From NCBI GenBank assembly GCA_023457355.1, contig JAEWLW010000056.1, positions 1 to 64,000 of the forward strand: a DNA stretch of 64,000 bases, in the 5' to 3' direction. Shown here piece after piece: positions 24,504 through 32,647 of this stretch. The notes under the pieces are model-generated. The model saw only the letters and a program-made list of their open reading frames with translations, was not told the origin of the DNA and ran no database searches. The stretch is from Bacillota bacterium. GTDB lineage: Bacteria; Bacillota; Clostridia; Oscillospirales; Ruminococcaceae. The position numbers and the translations under genes were made by a program. Position 1 is the stretch's first letter; each line of letters opens with the position of its first letter.

Positions 24504-24782
24504 ATGGAAATGGACGACGAGATATTAGTTTGCCGTTGCCAGGAGGTAACGCGCAAGATGATTTTGGATGCCATTGCCGACGGCGCCACCACGGTGGACG
24601 GCGTCAAGCGCCGCACCCGCGCCGGGATGGGCCTGTGCCAGGGAAAATCCTGCGAGCGGCTGATTCAGGGTATCATTGCCGAAATAACCGGACAGGACAG
24701 GGCCGCTATCACCCCGCAGAAAAGCCGTATGCCGGTGCGCCCGGTTAAAATCGGCGTTATGGGAGGGCCCGACGATGAGTAA
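24504..24782 (+). CDS. BFD-like [2Fe-2S]-binding subunit
   Basis: A 92-residue BFD-type iron-sulfur domain: LVCRCQEVTRKMI supplies two cysteines and GLCQGKSCERLI the other two, in the helical fold seen in bacterioferritin-associated ferredoxin and in the C-terminal part of HcnB/NirB. AAGGGAG lies upstream of ATG 24504. It overlaps the DadA-like subunit by eight bases. Being a free-standing gene it replaces a domain usually fused to the alpha subunit. Confidence 0.85.
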   Translation: MEMDDEILVCRCQEVTRKMILDAIADGATTVDGVKRRTRAGMGLCQGKSCERLIQGIIAEITGQDRAAITPQKSRMPVRPVKIGVMGGPDDE

Positions 24783-25941
24783 GTATGATGTGATCGTGAT
24801 CGGCGGCGGCGTAATCGGCTGTTCCACGGCTTATTATTTGAGCCGCCGCGGGCAGAAGGTATTGCTGCTTGAGAAAAAAGATCATGCGCAGGGTTCGGCG
24901 GGTGCGACCGACGGCGTGGTCAGCTACCACACCAAAAAACCGGGCAAACAGATGGATTTGGCCGTGCAGTCCATGAAGCTTTTTAAAACGCTGCAGGATG
25001 ATCTGCAGGAAAACATCGAGTACGAAGAAAGCTGCGGCGGTTTTCAGGCGGCTGAAGATAAAGAGCAGTGGGAGATGCTTTGCAGCATCGCCCAAAAGCA
25101 GCGCGAGAGCGGCGTCGACGTCAAAATGCTGCGCATTGAGGAGGCGCGCGAGATTGAGCCGATGCTTGCCCCGGATTTATACGGTATTCTCTATGCCCCC
25201 TCCGGCGCCAAGATCGAGCCGATTCGCCTGACGATGGCCTTCTCGCACGCCGCCAAGCGGCTGGGGACAACGGTTTTAAATCATACTGCCGTGACCGATA
25301 TTACAAAAAACAGCGCGGGCGCCATAACCGGCGTGACGGTTGAGGACGACACCCACTACGAGGCGGAGAAAGTGGTTATCGCCTGCGGTTCGTGGTCGGC
25401 GCAGGTTGGCAGGCTGGCGGGTATCAATCTGCCCATCAAGCCCAGAAAAGGCCAGCTGATTATCACCGAGCCGATTGGGCCTTTTATGAAATGCACCATG
25501 CAGTGTGCGCTTTACAATGTAATAAAATATATGCCTGAGAAAATCACCGACCCCCAAATATTAAAAATGGGCGCTTCACTTAGCATGCACCAGACGCATG
25601 ACGGTGGGCTGCTGATCGGCGGCACCCGTGAATGGGCGGATTTTGACCGCACAAACACCTTTGAGGCGATTGAAGCCATCCTGCGCCGCGCGGCACGGTT
25701 TTTTCCGGCGATCAGGGATGTGAGCGTTATCCGCGCCTTTGCGGGCCTGCGGCCCTATAGCCCGGACGGCCTGGCGCTGATAGGCCCAACCCAAAAGGTG
25801 CCGGGGCTTTTCATCGCCGCCGGGCACGAGGGCGACGGCATTGCGCTGGCGCCGATTACCGGCAAGCTGATTTCAGAGGAGATTGTGGACGGACGCGCCT
25901 CCTATCCCATCGACACCTTCAGTCCGGACCGCTTCTCATAA
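24775..25941 (+). CDS. FAD-dependent beta subunit (DadA/HcnC/glycine-oxidase-like amine dehydrogenase)
   Basis: This is the catalytic, substrate-oxidising flavoprotein of the D-amino-acid oxidase superfamily, 388 residues long. It shows the FAD site VIVIGGGVIGCSTAYYLSRRG, EKKDHAQGSAGATDGVVSYH, ACGSWSAQVGRLAGINLPIKP in two pieces, PRKGQLIITE and a C-terminal GLRPYSPDGLALIG with AAGHEGDGIALAP. Relatives oxidise the C-N bond of glycine, sarcosine, D-amino acids, proline, hydroxyproline or opines. With the four preceding subunits it forms a five-gene dehydrogenase. The substrate cannot be decided from motifs alone; the racemase-family protein, the DpaA-like gene and the glycine cleavage operon nearby point to a cyclic imino acid or an N-substituted glycine. 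Confidence 0.87.
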   Translation: MSKYDVIVIGGGVIGCSTAYYLSRRGQKVLLLEKKDHAQGSAGATDGVVSYHTKKPGKQMDLAVQSMKLFKTLQDDLQENIEYEESCGGFQAAEDKEQWEMLCSIAQKQRESGVDVKMLRIEEAREIEPMLAPDLYGILYAPSGAKIEPIRLTMAFSHAAKRLGTTVLNHTAVTDITKNSAGAITGVTVEDDTHYEAEKVVIACGSWSAQVGRLAGINLPIKPRKGQLIITEPIGPFMKCTMQCALYNVIKYMPEKITDPQILKMGASLSMHQTHDGGLLIGGTREWADFDRTNTFEAIEAILRRAARFFPAIRDVSVIRAFAGLRPYSPDGLALIGPTQKVPGLFIAAGHEGDGIALAPITGKLISEEIVDGRASYPIDTFSPDRFS

Positions 25942-25964
25942 ATTTAGAAACGGGGTGACCTGAA

Positions 25965-26597
25965 ATGGAAAGGTTTGTAGTGGCGATCACGCGCCGCTGC
26001 GGCAGCGGCGGAACGGCTATCGGGCATAAGCTTGCGGAGGAATTGGGTATCAGTGTCTACGACCGCGAGCTGCTGCGGCTGGCCTCCGACGAGAGCGGCA
26101 TCAATGAAGCGCTGTTTGCCAAAGCTGACGAAGAGACAAAGAAAAGCCTGCTTTACCGCATATCCCGCAAGGTGTATAAGGGGGAATTGATTCCGCCGGA
26201 TGACGACAATTTTGTCTCGAACGAAAATCTGTTCAATTATCAGGCCAAGGTGCTCAAGGAGCTGGCGGATAACGAATCGTTTGTCGTCATCGGCCGCGCT
26301 GCGGGCTTTGTGCTGCGTGGCCGCCCCAATGTGCTTTCGGTTTACCTGCATGCGCCGATGGAGGACTGCATTCGGCGTGAATGTGAACGGTTCGGCTTTT
26401 CCGAGGAGGATGCCATCCGGCATATCCACCGGCGGAACAAGCACCGCAGCGAATATTTTACCTACCATACCGGGCTGGACTGGGAGGACGTCAACAACTA
26501 CGATTTAAGCGTGAATACGGCGGCCATCGGCCATGAAAAGACGGTGACGCTGTTAAAAAACTTAGTCTCATACCGGTTGGAGCAAAAGCCTGGCTGA
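25965..26597 (+). CDS. Cytidylate kinase-like family protein
   Basis: The 210-residue protein has a P-loop-like start RRCGSGGTAIGHKLAEELG, then YDRELLRLASDESG, FVVIGRAAGFVLRGRPNVLSVYLHAP in two pieces, and RRNKHRSEYFTYHTGLDW. This is the layout of the clostridial 'cytidylate kinase-like' family, distinct from the housekeeping Cmk. Many clostridial genomes carry several copies next to metabolic genes, and their substrates are unknown to me. It follows the beta subunit by 23 bases and is the last gene before a strong terminator, so it is part of the catabolic transcript. A small-molecule kinase or regulatory role is possible. Confidence 0.75.
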   Translation: MERFVVAITRRCGSGGTAIGHKLAEELGISVYDRELLRLASDESGINEALFAKADEETKKSLLYRISRKVYKGELIPPDDDNFVSNENLFNYQAKVLKELADNESFVVIGRAAGFVLRGRPNVLSVYLHAPMEDCIRRECERFGFSEEDAIRHIHRRNKHRSEYFTYHTGLDWEDVNNYDLSVNTAAIGHEKTVTLLKNLVSYRLEQKPG

Positions 26598-26606
26598 TTG
26601 AGACCG

Positions 26607-26650
26607 CCCAGAATAAAAAGGAGAGCATCTGCTCTCCTTTTTATTCTGGG
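26607..26650. terminator. Strong bidirectional terminator
   Basis: Perfect 21-bp arms 26607-26627 and 26630-26650 contain AAAAAGGAG/CTCCTTTTT runs, making a hairpin that works from either side. It separates the convergent catabolic operon (plus) from the spoVAF-like gene (minus). Confidence 0.85.
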
Positions 26651-26665
26651 AAAATATTTTCAATT

Positions 26666-28102
26666 TCAGGTATTATCTTCGTGCATCCTGCGGCGAATCA
26701 CCAGCCGCAGCAGCCGTTGCCCGTCAAAGGGAATCAGCGGGTACAGATAGTTTTGTCCCGTGATGGTGGGGGTGGTGGCTATCAGTACCAGAATCAGGAT
26801 AATGCCGCCGATATAACCCCAAAGGTTAAACAGTGCCGTGACAACCAGCAGCATCATGCGGCAGAGCTTGACGGCGTAGCCCAGTTCAAAGCTGGGGGAA
26901 GCAAAGTTGGCGACGGCGACAAACGCCATATATAAGAGAACCTCCGGCACAAACCAGCGCGCTTTTACCGCAAAATCGCCTAAAATCAGCGCCGATACCA
27001 CCGAAAACGAGCTGCCCAGCGCGGCCGGCGTATTCAATGACGCCTGCTTTAAACAGTCGATAATCAATTCGACAATCAAAAGCTGGAAAAATATCGGCAC
27101 TTTATTCATTTCTAAGACGCTGATAAAGTCGATGGAGTTGGGAATCCACTCAGGGTTTTTGATAAAAAGAAACCAGGTTGGAATCAGCAGCATGGTCAGC
27201 GCATGGATGATATAGCGCACAATGCGCAGGTAGGTGCCGACGAGCGGCGGAAAGTAATAGTCGTTTGTATCCTGAAAAAAGTCGAAAAAGGCGGTCGGCA
27301 ACAAAATGACCGAAGGGGAACCGTCTACAATCAGCAAAATGCCGCCCTCGGTGACGGTTGCGGCGGCAGTGTCGGGCCGCTCGGTGTAGCGCACCTTGGG
27401 GAAAGGATTGTACCACCGGCGGGGCAGCAGCGCCTCGGTCAGGCTCTCCTGTGCCATGGCCAGCGTTTTAACCTTGAGCGAATCAAGCTTTTTGGCGAGC
27501 TTATCCACCATCTTCTGATCGGCGCGGTTCTGTAAAAAACAAAGGATTACATCGGTTTTTGAGATGCTGCCGACGGCGTGGTACTGCATGGTCAGGCGCG
27601 GATCCCGGATATGGCGGCGGATGAGCGCGGTGTTTAAAAGCAGCGTTTCACAAAAGCTGTCACGCGCGCCGTGCATCACGCGGTCGCTGTCCGGTTCCTG
27701 CAAAGAACGGGTCGGGGCGGTGCGCACGCCAATCAGAACCGTCTCGGAAATGCCCTCGACCACAAGCGCCACCTGGCCCGCCAAAACCTGTGTTATAATT
27801 TTTTGCGTGTCGCTGCTGCTTTCAACTTCAGTGTAAGGCACATACGCGTTAATGAAGCTTTTGGCGTCGGCACATTTTTCAAGTTCATTGGGCTTTATCA
27901 TCAATAGCGTATTTAAAACGCGCTCCATAATTTCATCTTTGACAAGTCCCTGTGTAAAATAAATGCGTGCGTCCTTATAGCCGAATACAAAATCACGCAT
28001 GCCCAAATCAAAGCTTGCGCTTACCCGCAAACTGGTATCCAGCATTTTGATGGTTTCCTGATATCGTTTCTTATCCGGTGTCAGCTCCGCTTGCTTTGCC
28101 AT
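26666..28102 (-). CDS. spoVAF: GerA-family spore protein, SpoVAF-like
   Basis: This membrane protein of the GerA germinant-receptor A-subunit family has 478 residues. An N-terminal soluble domain of about 270 residues has QVALVVEGISETVLIGVRT and SDRVMHGARDSFCETLLLN, and the GerA hallmark PRRWYNPFPKVRYTERPDTAAA in two pieces. About five membrane segments follow. The FFDFFQDTNDYYFPPLVGTYLRIVR region and ILLIVDGSPSVILLPT fit SpoVAF rather than GerAA. ATG 28102 has CGGAGGC upstream; the longer frame lacks a ribosome site. In Bacillus spoVAF ends the spoVA operon; here it stands alone between two plus-strand units. It implies the organism makes spores, and it probably acts in the forespore inner membrane. 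Confidence 0.82.
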   Translation of the reverse strand: MAKQAELTPDKKRYQETIKMLDTSLRVSASFDLGMRDFVFGYKDARIYFTQGLVKDEIMERVLNTLLMIKPNELEKCADAKSFINAYVPYTEVESSSDTQKIITQVLAGQVALVVEGISETVLIGVRTAPTRSLQEPDSDRVMHGARDSFCETLLLNTALIRRHIRDPRLTMQYHAVGSISKTDVILCFLQNRADQKMVDKLAKKLDSLKVKTLAMAQESLTEALLPRRWYNPFPKVRYTERPDTAAATVTEGGILLIVDGSPSVILLPTAFFDFFQDTNDYYFPPLVGTYLRIVRYIIHALTMLLIPTWFLFIKNPEWIPNSIDFISVLEMNKVPIFFQLLIVELIIDCLKQASLNTPAALGSSFSVVSALILGDFAVKARWFVPEVLLYMAFVAVANFASPSFELGYAVKLCRMMLLVVTALFNLWGYIGGIILILVLIATTPTITGQNYLYPLIPFDGQRLLRLVIRRRMHEDNT

Positions 28103-28300
28103 AAATGCCTCCGAATACAGATAGTTATTTGATGCCGATAGCCGAACAATCAAATATCGGCATGAGAATCACACTGTATTATGCGCGGTTTCAGGCAATA
28201 TATGTTTTAAGCGGCGACGGCCGGAAGATGTTTATGTTGTATTATTATTTTGATGCTGGTAAAATATCTTTTATGATCACCTTGAATGCGGAGGAACAGC

Positions 28301-29242
28301 ATGGCGATTAATAAATATATGCGCGCCGCGTTAAAAACGCTTTCGTACACGGAACCGAGCATGCTGGAAAGCTATGAGATGATGCGGCGGTTAAACGCCC
28401 TTAAAAGCTATGGACGCTCAATTAAAACCTGTTGCCAGTGGGACCACCTTGTCCCGTGCGGCGACCACGATGTGCCTGTGCGCATTTTTTCGCCCGATCC
28501 CGGCCCGCTCGGCCGTCCGGTGCTGCTGTTTTTTCACGGCGGCGGCTGGGTGACCGGCAACATTGACGATTATAACGGGCTTTGCGCCAGCCTGGCCAAG
28601 GCCACGGGGCAGATTGTCGCTTCGGTCGATTACCGTCTGGCGCCGGAATATAAATTTCCTGCGGGACTCAACGACTGTTATGCGGTGGCGCAATCGCTTT
28701 TTAAGACGCCGAATATTCTCCGGGTTAAAGCGGAACAGATAACATTGGTCGGCGACAGCGCGGGCGGCAATTTAGCCGCGGCCGTTTCACTGATGGCGCG
28801 GGACCGGGGCGAATTTTTGCCCCGCCGGCAGATTTTGATTTATCCCGCGACGCAAGCCGACCACTCGGAGCAATCGCCTTTTAATTCCGTGCGGGAAAAC
28901 GGCAAGGACTACCTTTTAACCGCCAAAAGAGTGGCGGAATACATGCAGCTTTATATGGCTGCGCCCGAGGATTTGAAAAATCCCTACCTGGCGCCACTGC
29001 TGGCGAAGGATTTGAGCCGACAACCCGATACACTGATTATAACCGCCGAGTTCGACCCGCTGCGCGACGAGGGCGAAGCCTATGCCGCGGCGCTGAAAAA
29101 GGCCGGAAATTTTGTGGCGCTGCGCCGGATACCCGACGCGCTGCACGGTTTTATGATGCTGCCGCCGAGATTTAAGCATGTGCGGCTGTGCATGAATGCG
29201 ATCAATGATTTTATATCGGAAAAAGGAGCTGCCGCTTTGTGA
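28301..29242 (+). CDS. Alpha/beta hydrolase (hormone-sensitive-lipase family)
   Basis: This HSL-type esterase has 313 residues. The oxyanion motif HGGGW is at residues 79-83 and the nucleophile Ser153 lies in GDSAGGNLAA. The acid is in the EFDPLRDEG segment and the catalytic histidine in DALHGF. GGAGG precedes ATG 28301. The gene overlaps the next by four bases (GTGA), and that one overlaps the third, forming a tightly coupled three-gene unit with a condensation-fold acyltransferase and a zinc-ribbon membrane protein. An esterase paired with an acyltransferase suggests controlled acylation and deacylation of a lipid, alcohol or sugar. No signal peptide is seen, so it is cytosolic. Confidence 0.85.
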   Translation: MAINKYMRAALKTLSYTEPSMLESYEMMRRLNALKSYGRSIKTCCQWDHLVPCGDHDVPVRIFSPDPGPLGRPVLLFFHGGGWVTGNIDDYNGLCASLAKATGQIVASVDYRLAPEYKFPAGLNDCYAVAQSLFKTPNILRVKAEQITLVGDSAGGNLAAAVSLMARDRGEFLPRRQILIYPATQADHSEQSPFNSVRENGKDYLLTAKRVAEYMQLYMAAPEDLKNPYLAPLLAKDLSRQPDTLIITAEFDPLRDEGEAYAAALKKAGNFVALRRIPDALHGFMMLPPRFKHVRLCMNAINDFISEKGAAAL

Positions 29243-30525
29243 GTAAACGTTCTGCTTCAGGTTGGCGCAAGTTGGACAACGCCGCAAAGATCTTTCCGAG
29301 TGCCACCTCTAAGGCGGATACAAAGGTGTTCCGGTTTTCGGCCGAACTGACCGAGCCGGTAGACCAATATTATCTTCAGGATGCACTGGACCGCACGCTG
29401 GAGGATTTTCCGACCTTTCGCTGCGTCTTAAAGCGCGGCCTGTTCTGGTACTACCTTGAGGAGGCCAAAACCAGCTTTTTGGTGCGGGAGGAGGACGTCC
29501 CCCCGTGCAGCACGATGTATTACGATTCGCGCTCGCCGCTTTTTAACGTCACCTTTTATTTAAACCGCATCAACCTCGAGGTGTACCACGTCCTCACCGA
29601 CGGGGCGGGCGCGTTGCAGTTTTTAAAGGCGCTGGCCTATCACTACCTGCTTCTGGCGCATCCTGAGCTGGCCGAGTGCTGTTCCGTGCTGGATTTTGAC
29701 GCTTCGGTCGCACAGCGGATGGACGACAGCTTTGCCAAATACTACACCGGCAAAAAGAACATCACCGCCGCGCTGGCAAAAAGCAAGGTGCCGGTTTATA
29801 TTCTCAAAGGGGCTAAAACCGCCGAATGGCGCCTGAAGGTTCTGGAGGGGGTTGTCCCGGCCGACCGCGTGGTGGCCTGCGCCAAAAGCATGGGCGTAAC
29901 GGTGACGGCTTTTCTCTCGGCGGTGCTGATCTGCGCCATAAAAGAGGAGATGAGCGAACGGGATAAAGGCAAAAGCGTCGTCGTGTCCATCCCGATAAAC
30001 CTGCACAAGTATTTTCCGTCCCAGACGGTGCGCAATTTTTTCAGCGTGGTGAATATCGGTTATTGCTTTTCGGGGCGCTCCGACGCGCTGGCCGACGTGG
30101 CCGCCTCCATGCGGGACAGTCTGGCTGAAACACTCAGCGGGGAATACCTGCAAAAACGGCTGGATATGCTGGCGGAACTGGAGCACTGGATGGTGGCGCG
30201 CATCGTGCCGCTTTTCATAAAGAATATCGTGTTAAGGCGTTTCTACAAGCGCTCTGAGAAGGAATATACCACGACGCTTTCAAACGTCGGCGCGGTGGTT
30301 ATGCCCGCGGAGCTGCGGCCCTTTATCCGGCGTATCGATATTTTTAACAGCACGAAGGATTTGCAGGTTTGCCTGTGCACCTATGAAAATGTGTTGAGCA
30401 TCAGCTTTACGTCGCGTTTTTTGAGCAACGATATTCAGCGGCGCTTTTTCCGCACATTGAGCGGCATGAATATTCCCGTGGAAATAGTCGCCAACCGCTT
30501 TGAAGGAATGGGGGAGAACGTATGA
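29239..30525 (+). CDS. Condensation-fold acyltransferase (alcohol-acetyltransferase-like)
   Basis: The 428-residue protein belongs by layout to the chloramphenicol-acetyltransferase/condensation-domain superfamily. The catalytic His-x3-Asp-Gly is HVLTDG (His117, Asp121), followed by AGALQFLKAL. The structural motif SIPINLHKYFPSQTVRNFF, where a conserved N-F-F occurs, starts at about residue 249. There is no carrier-protein or adenylation domain, so it is a stand-alone acyltransferase, comparable to PapA/alcohol acetyltransferases that esterify a hydroxyl with an acyl-CoA. GTG 29239 is preceded by AAAAGGAG and overlaps the hydrolase stop. Acceptor and donor are unknown. Confidence 0.75.
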   Translation: MSKRSASGWRKLDNAAKIFPSATSKADTKVFRFSAELTEPVDQYYLQDALDRTLEDFPTFRCVLKRGLFWYYLEEAKTSFLVREEDVPPCSTMYYDSRSPLFNVTFYLNRINLEVYHVLTDGAGALQFLKALAYHYLLLAHPELAECCSVLDFDASVAQRMDDSFAKYYTGKKNITAALAKSKVPVYILKGAKTAEWRLKVLEGVVPADRVVACAKSMGVTVTAFLSAVLICAIKEEMSERDKGKSVVVSIPINLHKYFPSQTVRNFFSVVNIGYCFSGRSDALADVAASMRDSLAETLSGEYLQKRLDMLAELEHWMVARIVPLFIKNIVLRRFYKRSEKEYTTTLSNVGAVVMPAELRPFIRRIDIFNSTKDLQVCLCTYENVLSISFTSRFLSNDIQRRFFRTLSGMNIPVEIVANRFEGMGENV

Positions 30526-31187
30526 AAACCTGTGCGCGCTGCCATGTAACGGTGGCGGGTGGCTTCAACAAATGCCCGCTGTGCCAGCACACGCTGGCCG
30601 ACGACGGACAGAAGCAGGCTGATATTTTTCCGGTGATCGAAACGGTTTCGTACACCCACGGCCTGTTTTTTAAGATTCTGATGTTCTGCCTGATCGCCGT
30701 TTCCATCGTCTCGATCATGCTGGATTTCATGATGCCCGATCAGAATTTCTGGTCGCTGCTTGTGACCATCGGGGCCGCCTGCGTCTGGGTCAGTGTTGTG
30801 ACGACCATCCGGCGGCGCGGGGCGTTCCACAAAAAGCTGATGGATATGGGCTTTTTAATCGGCCTGTTCTCACTGCTCTGGGATTATCTGACCGGCTGGC
30901 ACCGCTGGTCGATCGACTATGTCATTCCGATTACCTTTATCTGCGGTATGCTCATTGCGGCAATACTCGGCTGGCTGTTAAAGCTTCCGTCGGAGCATTT
31001 TGCCGTCTACCTGCTGATTTTGAACCTGTGCGGGCTGATTCCGACAATATTCTTGCTGGCGGGCTGGAACCATACGCGTATCCCGTCCTTTATCTGCGTC
31101 ACCGTCAGCCTGCTGCTGTTTGCGGCGCTGCTGGTGTTCCAGTGGCAGATGGTAAAAAACGAAAGCAGACGCAGGCTGCATCTGTAA
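30522..31187 (+). CDS. Zinc-ribbon polytopic membrane protein (DUF6320-like)
   Basis: The 221-residue protein has an N-terminal zinc ribbon (CARC at residues 4-7, CPLC at 18-21). About six hydrophobic segments follow from residue 48 on, and the tail is basic. I associate this layout with DUF6320, though not certainly. No enzymatic motif is visible. It starts in an ATGA overlap with the acyltransferase gene, so it is presumably made in step with it and may anchor the acyltransferase and hydrolase at the membrane or move their product. After it, a 140-base gap holds a small GC hairpin (31271-31284) and a T/A-rich stretch that may be a promoter for the next gene. Confidence 0.7.
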   Translation: MKTCARCHVTVAGGFNKCPLCQHTLADDGQKQADIFPVIETVSYTHGLFFKILMFCLIAVSIVSIMLDFMMPDQNFWSLLVTIGAACVWVSVVTTIRRRGAFHKKLMDMGFLIGLFSLLWDYLTGWHRWSIDYVIPITFICGMLIAAILGWLLKLPSEHFAVYLLILNLCGLIPTIFLLAGWNHTRIPSFICVTVSLLLFAALLVFQWQMVKNESRRRLHL

Positions 31188-31327
31188 CAAAAAGCGCGAA
31201 TGCGCAAATTATGTCGTTTCAACCTGTTTTTGGGGGCTGTTTTGGGTTATATTATCTCTTGGAAGGATTCGCCGCCCACCCGGCGGACAGAACCAGCATT
31301 CCGGAAAGTTTTAGGAGGTAAGGCGGC

Positions 31328-31771
31328 ATGAAAAGGTCAATAGTTGCTATTGTTTGTGCGGCCGTTCTCACGGCCATTATGGGGCTGTCCGCTTGCGGCC
31401 AAAGCCTGCCTGCGCCGTCTGTGACGCTGCCCGTTACGCTTGCCTCCTTTACGGCCGTGAAATATGACTATGATTTGGACCTTGGGGATTTTAAGTATAA
31501 ATTTGAATTATCAAAAGCGCAGCAGGGCGAATTTCAGCGGCTGCTGCAAGCTGACAAATGGTTCGACCCCGGGGAGCTTCCGGGCCGGGGCTATACGTCG
31601 GTTATAGATGCCGTCAACGGCGCGGGCTGGTACCTGACGGTGGGCTACTGGGATGAACAAAACACCATCATCGCCCTGTTCAGCGACGACCAAACCGAAA
31701 AAACGTTCTATTTTGCGCCGTTTGAGGTGCAGGAAAAAGCCGGGAAATTCCGGGATAAGCTTCATAAATAA
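31328..31771 (+). CDS. Small predicted lipoprotein of unknown function
   Basis: The 147-residue protein has a lipoprotein signal peptide (KR, hydrophobic core, lipobox LSAC with the cysteine at residue 23). A mature domain rich in beta-type residues follows (VKYDYDLDLGDFKYKFELSK, then WYLTVGYWDEQNT). I do not recognise a named family. AGGAGG lies 10 bases before ATG 31328. It is probably a surface-exposed protein attached to the membrane. It may belong to the preceding hydrolase/acyltransferase cassette, but the 140-base spacing leaves this open. Confidence 0.75.
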   Translation: MKRSIVAIVCAAVLTAIMGLSACGQSLPAPSVTLPVTLASFTAVKYDYDLDLGDFKYKFELSKAQQGEFQRLLQADKWFDPGELPGRGYTSVIDAVNGAGWYLTVGYWDEQNTIIALFSDDQTEKTFYFAPFEVQEKAGKFRDKLHK

Positions 31772-31835
31772 AGCCTCTTTCAGGCGGGGGCGGGCGGCAG
31801 CCCGCATAATTTGTTCAATTGCGGGGGAATCGCTT

Positions 31836-32309
31836 ATGGCAATCAGGAGCACGGCCAAGGCCATCATTCAGCACAACGGCAGCATTCTGGTTAACAGATG
31901 CGTCAACGACCGGGGAAAGGTGTATTTTGACCTGCCGGGCGGCGGCCAAAACCAGTTTGAAACCCTCGAAGAAGCCGTTGCCAGGGAGGTTTTGGAGGAA
32001 ACCGGCTATTTGGTGAAGGTTGGGCGTTTTGCGGCCGTTGCGGAGGAGATTTGTGATAACGAGCAACTGCGGAAGACGTATTTTGACTATACGCACAGAA
32101 TTTTACATATATTTTTGGCTGTTTTGGCGGATGAGGAAAAGCGGGAGATCAAAGAGCCGGATTGGCAGCAGCAAAACAGCATCTGGCTTCCGCTGAAAGA
32201 GGCGGATACGCTCAATTTTCGCCCCGCCAATTTAACGGGAACGATTTCCTCTCTGATTTGCGGCACGCAGGTGCAGTATTTGGGCTGTACCCATTTTGAG
32301 TACCTGTAA
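31836..32309 (+). CDS. NUDIX hydrolase
   Basis: This is a 157-residue NUDIX-fold pyrophosphohydrolase. The NUDIX box is intact as GGGQNQFETLEEAVAREVLE followed by ETGYLV, with all catalytic glutamates. ATG 31836 follows GCGGGGGAA; the frame is open farther upstream, inside the lipoprotein gene, but has no start signal there. The most similar general type is an ADP-ribose/nucleoside-diphosphate-derivative or 8-oxo-dGTP cleaning enzyme; the substrate cannot be told. Confidence 0.88.
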   Translation: MAIRSTAKAIIQHNGSILVNRCVNDRGKVYFDLPGGGQNQFETLEEAVAREVLEETGYLVKVGRFAAVAEEICDNEQLRKTYFDYTHRILHIFLAVLADEEKREIKEPDWQQQNSIWLPLKEADTLNFRPANLTGTISSLICGTQVQYLGCTHFEYL

Positions 32310-32379
32310 TACTTTGAGGCGTACAGGTTAATCTGGCAATCGCTGCGTCTGGACATAAGGGACGACCGTGCTTGCATAA

Positions 32380-32445
32380 ATTAAAAGTTTTGATCAAACT
32401 TTTTTAAAAGTTTGCAGGGGGCGGGACGGCGTCCCGTGCCATTTT
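32380..32445. repeat. Intergenic inverted-repeat block with terminator-like hairpin
   Basis: AAAAGTTT units in both orientations (about 32384-32414) are followed by a GC hairpin GGGAC-GGC-GTCCC (32423-32435), then ATTTTTTG. The pattern resembles short intergenic repeats that, from memory, are common in Oscillospirales genomes, and it may end the NUDIX transcript. With the next hairpin it fills most of the 338-base gap to 32648. Confidence 0.5.
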
Positions 32446-32471
32446 TTGCCTCAAGAAGCGCAGGAGGGGGC

Positions 32472-32500
32472 GCCAAAACAGTCCGGGGGACTGTTTTGGC
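32472..32500. repeat. Perfect 13-bp palindromic repeat
   Basis: GCCAAAACAGTCC (32472-32484) and its exact reverse complement (32488-32500) flank GGG. It has no T-run, so a dispersed palindromic repeat is more likely than a terminator. Confidence 0.6.
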
Positions 32501-32602
32501 AGGGGAACTCCCGCATGGTGTGCCCTTATGCCGCAAAAAGCGGCATTTATTTTTAGTAAAATGCTGAATGTCAAGACATTACAAAGTCATACAATGTAAA
32601 AA

Positions 32603-32631
32603 TTGTCATCCTATTACACTTGACGTAGAAT
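32603..32631 (+). promoter_or_regulatory. Possible promoter of the RHH-AbrB gene
   Basis: TTGTCA (32603-32608), 17 bases, TAGAAT (32626-32631). The start codon is only 16 bases beyond, which would make a very short leader. AATGTAAA occurs twice and TTACA twice within 32577-32638 and could be an autoregulatory operator. Confidence 0.4.
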
Positions 32632-32647
32632 GTAAACAGGTGATGAT

